Part shown: one piece after another, positions 1 to 12,000 of the stretch
Numbering within the stretch: position 1 is the first letter of the stretch
Layout: every line of letters starts with the position of its first letter
Made by a program: the position numbers and the translations under genes
Notes under the pieces: generated by a model
The model's database searches: none
Told to the model about the DNA's origin: nothing
What the model saw: only the letters and a program-made list of their open reading frames with translations
Origin: Edaphochlamys debaryana
Taxonomy: Eukaryota > Chlorophyta > Chlorophyceae > Chlamydomonadales
Direction: 5' to 3'
Assembly (NCBI GenBank): GCA_016858145.1
Contig: JAEHOE010000085.1
Coordinates: forward strand, 310,001 to 374,000
Length of the DNA: 64,000 bases

Positions 1-3000
1 CCGCGGGCGCGGCCTTGCCGCGGCCGTCGTCAGCCTCCGCGCCGCCGCCGGTGACGGGGCAGCGCTCCGCGAGGTCATTGGCTGCCGCCACGCACTGCCT
101 CAGCTCTCGCTCCGCCTCCGCAACCGACTGCCACGCCTTCTCGTACCCGACCAGCGCGCGGCCGGCGTCCCCGGCCTCGCCGCCGCCCTCGGAGCCGCCG
201 GCGAATGAAAAGTCGCCGCCGCCGCCGCCGCCGCCGCCAGAGGCGCGGGCGCGGTCCAGCGCTGAGGCCGCCGAGTCCAGCGCCTGACGGTGGGTACGGG
301 CGCGGAGCGGGCGGTTGGGGGAGTGGATGTGAGAAGAGCGGGTTGCGCAGTAGCTAGTTGCGTGGAGGGCCCAGGCGAGTAGCGCATGAGGCAGACTCCC
401 GGGCTAGGAGAGCAATCTGCGTTGTGCCCTGGATGGGCCCCATTTAAGTCTTAAACCACAACCCTCCGCGAACCTGGGGCAGGCGCTTGAGGCCCGCAGA
501 CAGGTTCTGCATGGCGATGGCCGCCGCCACGGCGCGCCACACGGGGAAGTCCTTGCCGTACTTGTCCATCTGCCGTACAACAACATCAAGAGGGCCGAAT
601 CAGGACCAGGAGGTACAGCACCCGAACCAGAAAGCACACTGTCAGACAGCAGCCGCAAGTGAGCTGCAGCACAGCACATGGCAACCCGCGCGCACGCACG
701 CTCGCACCTTGGCGATCTCCCCCTCGCTCTCCTCCAGCGCCCGCGCCACGTCGCCCGCCGCGTCCCGCGCTATCCGCGGCGCGTCGCTGCTGCCCTCCGC
801 CACCTCCACCAGGTCCGCCACGGCCCGGCCCACGCATGCCAGTTCCATGTGCAGCCGCGCGGCGGCGTCCTGGGCCTCGTGGCTCATGGCCGCGGTCCTG
901 GGGGAGAGGGTTTGAGGGATGAGGGGTTTAGAGTTTTAGGGGTTTCAGGGGGTTTTGGGGGAGGGCAGCGGGGGAGCCGGGAAGCGGGCGTGCGCGGAGG
1001 AGGGTGCACACAAAAGAGAGGAATGGGGTCAGGGTTAGAAGCAGCGGGATGAGCCGCGGTTGGTGTGCGCGATGGAGATGCAGTGTGCGGAGGGCTCTGC
1101 AAACCCCCAGGTAAGCCCCCAGGTCCTTTCTCCGCACCTGGCCTTGGCTACGGCTTCGTTTGCGATGGCCTTGGCCCCATCCGCCGCGTCCCGGCACGCA
1201 ACCGCAGCCCCGTCCGCCGCCTTCTCCAGCGCCGCCGCCGCCTCTCCGGGCATGCCAGCCCGCTCGGCAGCGCCCAGCGCCAGACGCCGAAGCGCCAGAG
1301 CCACGCCCGCGCCCTTGGACAGCGTGCTGAGATCGCGAGGCAGGGAGAGGGGGATTATCATATGGACAGGCAGGCAGGGTTGGGCACGGTGCGATCCCAC
1401 TATTTTTCACGGTAGCACGGGTACAGGGCCGGTACCCCTCCTGTCGCCCTGCCGCCCGGCCCTTCGCAAGGTCTGAATGACAGCCTTTGCATGCCTCACC
1501 GCTGCTTGGGGTTGAGCCGGTCTGCGTCCTTGGGCCCCTCCTTGAGCCCCTCCGCGGCCGCCAGCGCCTGGTCCACGGAGATGTCGGTCAGGGCTGCGGC
1601 CAGCTCGGCCATTGCGGTGCAGGCCTTGAGCACAGCGTAGTTGGAGGAGGTGTTGAGGCCGGCGGAGGAGGCCAGCTGCGGGAGCGGGGGGTGCGGAGCG
1701 GGAGGCGCGGTTGGAGGAGAGGCACGGCGCGTGTCAAGGAGTGCGGCCCGGGCCCCTGTGCAGCGTGTGCGTGTGCGTGACGCAATGCGGGAAACCCAGG
1801 CATGTGTGCGGGGTGGCGATAGGTAAAAACAAGGTGGCGCTTTTCGCATGCAGTAAGCCGGAATCGGATACGGGATAAGAGTGCAGGTTCACTGATACCG
1901 TGTTGCCTGCTCACCTTGTCGGCGAACCTCAGGGCCGACTCTGCCCGGTTGAGAAGGGCCAGGCCTCCGTCAACGTCCTTGGGCGAGGCGGCGGCGGCGG
2001 TGGCGATGGCGGCCGCCACCTCGGCGGCGGCGTCGACGGCACCGCTGACGGCCACAGCGGCGGAGTTGGCGGCGGTGGAAGTGCGCGAGCCCACCTCCTC
2101 GCTCTCGTCCGCTGCGGCGCTGGCCGTGGTGTGCGCCGAGTCCACGTGCTGCTCGGCCTGTGGGGCGGTGGGGTCCACACGTAAAAGGGTGAAAAGGTGA
2201 GACGTGGAGAGCCACCGAGCCATACTAAGCCAGGCTAGCCAACTTCTGTTCAGATGAGGAGCAGCACCACGCGAAGGGGAGGCGGAGCGGTGCAGTTGCA
2301 TGTAAAGATAGTGGTACCCACCTTGGCCGCGCACTCCCGGGCCGCCGCCAGCTCGTTCCTGAGCTTGGCCATGGCCCGCTCGTCCACCGCCCCGCCAGCC
2401 CGCTGCTCGTCCTCCAGCTGACTCAGCTGCCGCGTCAGCGTCGCGCCGCGCGCCGTCAGCTTGTTGTACGCGGCCTGCGCGGCGTCGCAGCGCTGTCGCA
2501 GCATCGTGACGGCGTCGGACAGCTGTGACGTTGCCGCCGCCGCCGTCTGCTTGGCCAGATCCGCGAACGCCGCCGCCGCGGCGGCGGCGGCGAGCACGGC
2601 CGGCATAGCGGCGGCTCCGTTGGTTTGTGCCAGGCTGACGGCGTGGTTGGAGAGGGTGGTGGCGGCCTCACCGGCGGCCTCCGCCGCCGCGGCGGCGCCG
2701 TCGGCGGCAGTCGCAGCCCAGCGGGCCGCGGAGGCAACGGCCGCAGCCGCACCGGCGTCCTGCGGAGCCATGGACAAAACGCACCAATGTCAGAGTGCAG
2801 GGCCAGCCACCTGCCGGTCGCCCGTCACGCAAACCCTCGAAGTATGGGAGCCGCTTTTGCCCACAGCCGAGCGCCGCCAGCCACAACGCACCTGCAGCAG
2901 CTCCTCGGCGGTGGCCGAGGCCCCATGGCTGCTCTGCGCGTCCGCCGCCTCCGCCGCCTGCACCGCCGCCGCCGCCACGTCCCGCGCCATGCCCCGGGCG

Positions 3001-6000
3001 TTCCGCACGGCCGTGCGAACCTGCACCGCAACACAGCAGCAAGGGCCATAACGCTCAGTGCCCCAATTGATAGCATCATGGCAGGCCGTCCAACTGCCTG
3101 ATGCAACAGGAAGTCCCGGCCTAGACCGAACTGCCTTTCTTTCCACACTCAGCCTACCTCGCCCGCAGCCGCGGTGATCCCAGCTCCGAGCCCGTCCGCC
3201 GGCGGCGCGCGCGTGCGTGCGGCGTCTGCCGCCTCCGCCAGGCGCTCCGCCGCCTCCGCCGCCTGCCGGCCCGCGTCCGCCACCGCCTGGCGTGCGGAGC
3301 CGGCGTCCTGCCCCATGAAGGTGACACCGTGGGAGGCCACCGCCTTGGACACCTGCAGAGTGCAGGGGGTGGACCGGTAGTGGTGGGGGTGTGGTTACAC
3401 AAATTGTATGGAGTGGAGGCTCGCTTTAGGGATAGGGGAGCGTGCGGCTACCAACGTGCGGCTACAAGAGGCGGGGGATGGGGTGCACGTGGCGCCGTAC
3501 GTCGTGCACCGTACCTGGGAGTGCAGGTACGTGTAGATCTTGACCACTGCCGTAGCCACGTTGGCGCTGCCGCCGCAGCCGTTGGCGCGGCCGGCGGCCT
3601 TCCACAGCTGCAGCAGGCTGTCGTTCAGCCGTGCGCCCAGCTCGGAGGGCGTGGGCGCGGAGGCGGCCTGCAGGCGGCAAGAGCGGGGTGCAGGAAACGC
3701 GTGGGGCCAGCTTTGACGGGCACCGGGCGGTCAGGGCGCAGGGTCGCAGTGTGGAAAGGGTGCGGCGGAGGTGGAGCTGAAGGGGGTCAGGCAGACACCG
3801 GGTCTCACCGTCTCCGCCTCCACCAGCCATTCCTGGTCGTAGATGTTGACTCCGCCGCGCACCTCCACGATGGTGGGTCTGGGAAGGGTAAGGACGGAGG
3901 CGGTGGTTGTGGGGCAGACAGGTGGGTGTGCTGAACAGGGCGGGGCTTCAGGTTGCTGGCCAAGCCTCCAACGGAGGCAGTCAGACGCTATGACACCCCG
4001 CAACTACCCGTCTTAAGCAGCAGCTCACGGTGCGACTGAGAGCGCCAGGCCCCCGACGGTGCCCCTCTTGGCGTCCGGCGCAGCCTCGCCGTCCTGCGGC
4101 GGCGAGCCGGGCGGCGGCGGAGCACCCGAGGCGCCACTGGGCGAGGGCGGCATCGACACCGACGGGCCGACCGCCGCCGCCGCGTCAGCACTGCCGTACA
4201 TGCCCAGGACCTTGCGCCGCCACACCGCCGCCTGCGCGGCCGTGTAAGCGCTGACGGCGTCGTGCGCCCGCGACAGCGCGGATCTGATCTCCGGAATCAG
4301 ATCCAGCGCCGCCAGCGCCATGGGCCCCAGCGGCAGCGTCTGCTGCGCGCCGCCGCCGCCGTTTCCGCCGCCGCCGCCGCCGCCGGCTGGCGGCGACGCC
4401 ACCAGCGCCACCTGGTAGGCATGGAAACCCTCAAACATCTCCTGGACGAGCATCGGATCTGTCTCGTACAGGTGCTCCTCATCTCCCAGCTGCAGGGCGT
4501 CCAGGGGCAGGCAGGCGCCCGCGGGGCGGGGCAGCACCGACACCTGGTACCTGGGGGCGCGGGTGCGTGGGACGAATACTCGGGTCAGGACAACTGGCGG
4601 GGAAAATCGACCGCGGTTCATGCGCGGGCGGGGGCGGGCATGTTCGCGCACGGCGTTAGCTGCGTATGGCTGTGTTTGGGGCTTAAGGTGCGGTGGCGGA
4701 GCGGGGAAGATGACCGCTCCGCTGCAGCCCCGGGGGTCATTAAATAAACACCGCTCCGGCCCTTACCTCATGGCCGGCAGGCCCAGGCTGGCGGCTCCCT
4801 CCGCCACCGCCGCCTGTGCCGCCTCGAGCGCCTCGTTGAAGCGCTGCAGGGCGGCCGCCACGAAGCGGGAGCAGGGCCCCGTGGCCATGACCTGGGAGGG
4901 GCGGGAGCAGAGGTCAGGATGGGGCAGAGTTGTGATGAGGTCGGGTGGAAAGTGGCGGTGTGCTGCTCGGGTGGAAAGGGTGCTAAAGGGTGCTAGGAAA
5001 GCCCCCCCCCCCCCCAAAGCCTGCATGCATCGTAATGCTTACCTGCATCTTGGGAGGCTCGGCCTCGGCCGCGGGCGCAGAGGCCGTGTGGCGCCTGTAG
5101 CCGCCGCCGCCGCCGCCGCCCTCCTCGTCCTCCTCGTCCCCGGCCTCGCTGCCGGGCTCCGGCGCGGGCGGCGGCGGCGGCGTCACCAGCACCGCCGCAA
5201 GACCCACGTGCGCGTCCGCCGTGGCGTCCGCCCACGACACCTTGGTCAGCATCCAGCGGCCCTGCGCCCACAGACAGCACATGCAGCGACGTCACTTGCA
5301 AAGCAGCACGACGCAAGAAAGGTCGCAAAAAGGCAGCCGTGACGGCCTCAGCCCACAGGCCCATCGCCGGAACCAACTAACGGCAAGCCACATTTAGCCC
5401 GTGGGGCATCGGGGCCGGTGCCAAGGAAACAAGAACGAAACATCGCGTGAGGTTTGGGGCACGCACGCACCTGGAAGTCGTCGATCTCCTCCTCGTCCTC
5501 GGCCGGGTCCTCGGGGGGCGGCTGCCCCGCTGCCGCCTTGGCCTCCGCCCACTGCGCCTCCAGGTCCATGTGCGGCCGCCCGCGCAGGGCCGCCTGGAGG
5601 CAAACACAGGGAGCGCATGCGAAGCCTCACCACGCGAGACAGTTCGCAAGAAGGTCAACCGCTCGGAACAGACGGGCCAGAGGACATTCTGTCTTCAATG
5701 GGCCTTGTGAAGTGTAGACGCGGGCAGCGGTGCAGCCCCAAGAACCCAGGAGTATGTGTGAAGGATGGGGCCTGCTCACTTGCAGCGCCTCCGCCGCCAC
5801 CGCCAGGGCCTTGTCCGCCTCCGCCACCGAGTCCATGCTCATCAGCTGCTCGGCATCGTTGGGGCTCAGGGGGCCCACGGGGCGCAGCTCGCGAGGCAGG
5901 TCGGAGCCGGCGCCCGGGGTGCCCTTGGGGCGGCCGGCGGCGTTGCCCACGGAGATCTGTTTGGCGGGGCGCCGGGAAAGGCTCAGCCGCGGTCAGATGG

Positions 6001-9000
6001 GATAAGCATGCCTAGCCCCAGCCCCGACAGCTTGCTTGATAGAAGGACAGGAACTAGCGTGGAGGGACAAGGCGTAAGTAGCCCTGACCCTCACAGCGGG
6101 ATAGCCGGCCAGACCCTCGCTTGCCCCCCACCCCCCCATCCGGCCCCACACGCCCCTCCTCACCACCAGCGTGTCGCCGTGCATGGGCGTGCGGCGCACC
6201 TCCACCCGGTACAGCCCGGGCGGCTCGCAGCCCGCCGCCGCCAGCCACAGCGCCGCCATGCGGGAGGCCGTGGCGTTGAGCCCAGCCACCGCGGTGCCCA
6301 GGTTGGACGAGAGCGAGTACAGGTGGTCGTCAACCACCTGCGGGACGAGCAAGGCCGCCAGGTCACACGGTTAGCGGTTGGCGGTTGCGAGCTTTGTACG
6401 GTACTGCTCGCTGTTCAAGTACACCCCGCTCTAATCTCGCCACCCCTCCCTCACCGGCAGCTCTGGCAGGGCGTAGTGCAGCGCGGGGTCGTGGATGCGC
6501 ACCAGGCGGTCCCCGGCGTTGGCGTCACGGGGCGTGGGCCACGCGGGGTGCCTGCGGAAGAGTTGTAACTTTTTCAATCGAGAAACAGGGCTTGGTCGGT
6601 CTGCAGTTACTCTACCAGTGCGCCCTTTTATCTTGTGACCAGATTTGCCCCCTGCGTGCCTTCCTTCCGCCCGCTTCCCAGCGCGGGGCCTGCTCCCTCA
6701 GCCCGCGCTGGGAAGCGGGCTGAGGGAGCAGGCCCGCAGGCCAGCAGGCCCCGCGCCCCGCTCACTTCATGCCCTGTCCGCCGGCGATGCGCAGGGCAGT
6801 GACGTTGGGGCTCATGCCCACCAGCCAGGACGACGTGGACCCGCCGTCCCACTCCACCTCCCACCACACGTTGGTCCGCTCCAACCCCGTGGACGCCACC
6901 ACGGCCCCCGAGGGGCCCTCCTCGGCCGCATCCAGGGCGGAGGGCACGCCGGCAATGGCGGCGTCTGGGCGCCGCCCTGGGCTGCCCTGGCGCAAGCCCT
7001 TGGGTGAGCCCGCGGCTGCCGCCACTGCTGTGGGCAGGGAGCCCTGTGCGGAATGGAATGGGCGCGGGCAACGGCAGGGCGCTTGTCAGTGCGACGTAAA
7101 AGCACACCGGCTGCCTTCGGAAGGCATGAACGCCCAGCTTGCAACACACGCCTTGGCCTTGCCCTGCCCTGCGACCCGCTCCTCACCTTGGGGCCCAGCC
7201 GCACGGGCCGGCGCATGGTCCCGACCTGGGGCGCCTCGTGCCCCTCGGGCCCCTCCGCGCCGTTGCGCGCCCCGCTGCTGAGCACCACCCGCAAGCCCTG
7301 CTTGGCCGTGAACACAGTCACCGGCTGCCCCGGGACGGCGGCGTGGGCCAGCTCGAACATGCGGAACAGGCCGCCTGCGGGATCGCAGGGTAGGGCAGGG
7401 ATGGGGATGGTGAGACTTGATCAGGGCGCTCGGAGTTGAGACCGTTGGGATCTGGCAGGTGCTGTGACCAAGAACCCCAGGCGGTGAAGCCTGCCTGCCA
7501 CCAGACTCAGCACTGCCAGCGTCTTGCCTGCCATGTAGTTGAACTGCCTGCCCTCGCCGCCCACGGTGAGGGGGAAGGACTCGAGCGCCAGCAGCCGCTG
7601 CTTGTCCTGCTCGGGCACCTGGGGGGCGGGGGGCGCCGGTGAGGAGCACGGAGTTAGACGTCTTGAGGCAGCACCAACGGACAGAGGCCTCACGCCAGCA
7701 TGACCCAAAACGGTTCTGATAGTGGAAGGGCTGCACTCAGCAACGCATTGACGCCCGCGGCGCCTGCTCACCCGCATTGAGTCGCCGCCCGCCGCAACCA
7801 CGTCGCTCTCGGGCCCTCCGGCCTCCTCCGCGAAGGAGGCGGTGCAGTCGAAACCGGGCGTCACCGCCATCTCCGCCAGCCCGTCCAGCGTGCGGGGCAT
7901 GGCCACCGGTGCACCAGCCTGAGGGTGGAGAGGAGACCACACACAGACGTGAGGCAAGCAAGGCGGGTGGGCCCAGGCAGGCGGGTGGCTTCCACTGGCC
8001 AGCTGGAATTGGCAAGGAGCGTAGACTGCATGCCCCCATTGAAGGGCTGCAAGCTTTGGAGGAGCTGGAAGACCGACCGGTTTGCCAGTTCCAATGACGG
8101 GTCTCCCACAAGGGCACACCCCCACCTGGTGGTGCTCGGTGAGGTAGGAGAGCTGGAACTTGGACTGCGAGCCGGTCTGGTAGATGGCGCAGGTGCCGTC
8201 CGCCCAGCGCACCAGCCACTTGCCCGAGCCCACGTTGGCCACAAGCGAGCCCACCTGCGGGGCCAGCAGCCGACGGTCAACCGAGTACCGGGTATTGGGC
8301 AAAAGCATCACGCATCAGGCAACAGGCAGCGAGCCTACCCAACAGCCTACCCCCGTGCCTGCTCCGTTCCCTTACACGCATTACGTCCCAGGCTTCTTTT
8401 CTTGTGCCCTTACGACAAGAGCAAGAGTCCCACCTGGAACTCCTTCTCGCTGAGCTTGAGCTGCGAGCCGTCGTCGTAGCAGCGGCGCACCAGCATTCCG
8501 GGCATGGCGGTGCAGTCCAGCACCGGCACCGCCGCGTTGCCGGCCCACAGGGCGCGCGCGAGGGGGGGCGGCAGGCGCCGCACCTCCACGGGCGTCAGCG
8601 GCAGCAGCACCTCCTCATCGTACCTGCGGCCGGGGAATGGGGCACGGGCGGGGGCGGGAGCGGGGGTGGTGAAGCGTGTTTCCTCCTGGTCAGCAACTCG
8701 CACCCACGGCTTGCTGTGACGGCAACACGTGCACCTGCCAGGCAAAGCAATCCATCTCCGCTCATTAACGTTTCCTACCCATGTAATATACCGGCGAAGC
8801 TTCGATAACGCGGTGTCGCGAATCTTGTACCCGACAATTATCTTCCCTCACGCGCGAGTCCGCTCACCAGAAGGCCGCCGCGCCTCCCAGCTTGCGCACG
8901 AGCAGGCCGCAGTGCACGCCCACGCCCAGGTCCCTCAGCACCATGCCCACGTCCCGGCTGGTGGGGCGCAGCGGCCCGCCCGCGGCGTTGGCCTGAGCCG

Positions 9001-12000
9001 CCAGCGCGTTGGGGTTGAGCCGCACCAGGCGTCCCTCGGCGCCCTGGGGGAAGAACGCGGAGATGAGGTGGCGGGAGGAGAGGTAAGGGAGGATGAGGGG
9101 GAGCAGGATTCGGCGGCGGAGGAGGTGGAGGAGGTTTATTGGGTGATGGGGACGGGAGCGTTGACCCGTGCGTGTAGCCCGCACCCGGCCCCCCTCACCG
9201 TGTGGTGCCAGTGCTCGTGCGGCAGGCGCATCTTGGTATAAGGCGTGTCGGCCAGCGGCGCCCACACCAGCTCGCAGTCGCCCGGGGCGATGCCCACACG
9301 CGCCTCGCAGCGGCCCGCGTTGGGCCAGGACACGAGCCAGATGGCCACACGCCCGCCTGCAGGGGAGAGCCAGGTGCCAGCACGGTTCAAGGGCCACACT
9401 CAGGAACCCGACACACGCAGCTAGCCAGTTTGTTTGCGTAGACCGAGATTTTGGCTTCGACACCACCGTAATGGGTGTTCTTGCAGGGCCAAGCCGAGGC
9501 AAACCCCGTGCCCTGCCGCGTAGCGCTCACCCTCCTCCAGGCGGATGGGCGCAATGAGGGTGCCGGGGCCGCCCGGCTCCCGCACGCCCTTGGGCGAGGG
9601 GTAGTACTTGTGGTAGAAATGCTGCCCGGACAGACCCATGCCGGCAGACATGGCCTGGGGCGGAAGCTGAGGGGGGCAAAGCGGGGAAGAAATCGATAGA
9701 TCAGATAACGGGAAGGGCTGAAGAGATAGCGTACATCTTTGGGTTTGTGACCTGCTAGCACAACACGACGTGGACCAGGGGGTTACCGGTACCAGGCACA
9801 CACGGATGTTTAGATCATGCACCCGAATGGACATGATGACAAGACCATCTCGCGCTTCTGGCCTGCTATAAGGAACATGTCGGAGGACGTGCAGGTAAAA
9901 GGCTCACCCACAGCCCGGCGACGCCGGTCTCGGGCGAAGGCTCCACTCTGGCCCCCGCGCGCACGTTGAAGAGGGTGACGGCCTGGCCCGGGTAGACGGC
10001 GTGGACCAGGGGGTAGGAGCCGCCGCCGCCGTCCACGCCGCCGCTGCCCGAGGGGCCCTGCCCCGCCGAGGGGTGGTAGGCGCGGGCCATGTGGGGGTCA
10101 CGCATCCACACCACCTCCACGGCGGGAGAGGCGCGGTCCAGCAGGGCAGCGCCGGGGGAGCCTGCGGGAGGGAATGATGAAAAGGCGAGGAGCGTCAGAG
10201 CACCTCGGCCGGTGCCGTCTGCGAGCACTCCTACCCGCTGGGCCCCAGGGCCCCCACAGAACGGCTAGGATCCGCCCGGCTAGGGGGTGTCGTGCCCTGT
10301 CCTTCCGCGGCTCGCCTGGGAAGACGTCGTGGTGTCCCTCGGCCCACATGGCCCCCCTCGCCACCGGCAGCACCGCCACCTCCCCCGGGGGCAGCAGCAG
10401 CGAGCGGTGCGCGTCCAGCAGCGGAGCGCCTGGGGTTGAGACGGGGAGAGGGCAAGGGTATGTGGGGCACAGCAGAGATCAAGCACGGCCACATCCTCCC
10501 CAGCTGCTCAGACCAGCCCATGCAGACAGGTGGCAGCGAGCTTTAATATACGGGCCCTGCTTTCTGAGCCCAGCCGTTATGGGGAGCAGAAATGCGCCCC
10601 ACCTGCGCGCCAGTGCAGGCTGAGGAAGGAGAGCTGAAAGTGGTTCTCGTCGCCCACTTTGTAGCTGTGCGTCTGGCCGTCTGGCCAGCGCACCAGCCAC
10701 CGGCCGTACAGCGGCCGGCCCTCGCCGTCCGTGGGCCGGCGGGGCTTGCCGCCACCGCCCTCGCCGTCCCCGTTGGCGTCCTCCTCCACGGGCGGCATGC
10801 TGTCCCACTTGAGCCCGCTGCCGCCATCGTCCATAGAGTAGAGGTCAGGCTCTTCTTCATGCGAGCCGTTGGCGTCCGCCGCCGCCTGGGCCGCCTCCGT
10901 GTCGGGCCCCACCAGGATGCCCACGATGCCGTCCGCGTAGGCGTCGTACTGATTCCCGCGGCCCCTGGGGTGTGAAAGTGCGAGTCCGTCACGTGGCGAT
11001 AGAGGGTACAAGCTGGGGATAAGCAGGAGCGTCTGTTGGGGTCATGCAGCCCAACAGCCTCCGCCCTCCGCCGCCTGCATGAAGCTCACAGACATGGCGC
11101 AGCCGCGCAGCCACCCACCAGTACAGCCCGCGCGTGACCAGCTGCCCCGGCGCCGCAGACAGCGGAGTCACGGGCGTGCCCGGGGTGGTGGGCGGCGCGT
11201 AGTCGGGCCGCACGTACTTGGCGCCGTCAACGGCGCGGATCTTGCGCAGGTGACCGACCAGCAGGCGCAGGATCTTGTCGGATTCCAGATCCCGGATCGT
11301 GAACTCTGCGACGCCATCCGCCGAGTCGCCCGGCTGGGCGTCGTCGTCCACCATGACCACCGCCAAGCGGACGCGGCGGCGGCCCCCGCCCTCGTGGTCA
11401 TCGTAGGTGACCAGCGAGCCGCGTGTGGGCCGAGCCAGGGCCTGGGCCCGCAGGTGGCGCTGCATCGCCTCCAGCGCGGGAGCAAGCGCGGCCTGGAAGA
11501 AGGTACGAAGCGTGGCAGACGGTGAACGGGACTTAGAGGGAGTCAAGTTGCAGAACATACGATATGGTGAGAGACACCAGAATCCAGCGAGCCCAGCCAA
11601 GCTGAATGCCCCGTCGATGCTAGCTGCCAAGGCATAAAGGTGTCGGGCGGCCCCTGCCCCTGGGGCCACACGCACCTCGGCCTTGGCCCTGTCCCGCTCG
11701 CGCTGCTGCTCCTTGAGCAGGGCGGGCAGCTCCCGCATCAGCCGCGCAAGGCGGGTGGCCTCCCAGGGGCTCAGCCCCGGCACCTGGGCCAGAGCCAGCA
11801 GCTCCGTGGGGGAGGCCAGGCGCATCTCCGCCACCTGGGGACACCGGGCAAGGAGGGACACAGGGTCAAGACAGGTTGCAGGTTGTCAATTGCATGGAGG
11901 TGGCGCACTGGAGAGGCTTCTGTGCCGAGTGCGTTTGGGCCGAAGCGCCTGATGCCAGACGAGGATTCCTAGCGCCTTCAGACCTGCTGCGTGAGGCACT

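Noticed and set aside
6766..10964. Formal Mib_Herc2 domain annotation of the W-L-V-x-W modules
   Set aside because: Only the final W-x-D-G...Y-x-x-G part resembles it; the upstream half of the domain is not visible, so I keep it as a weak likeness.
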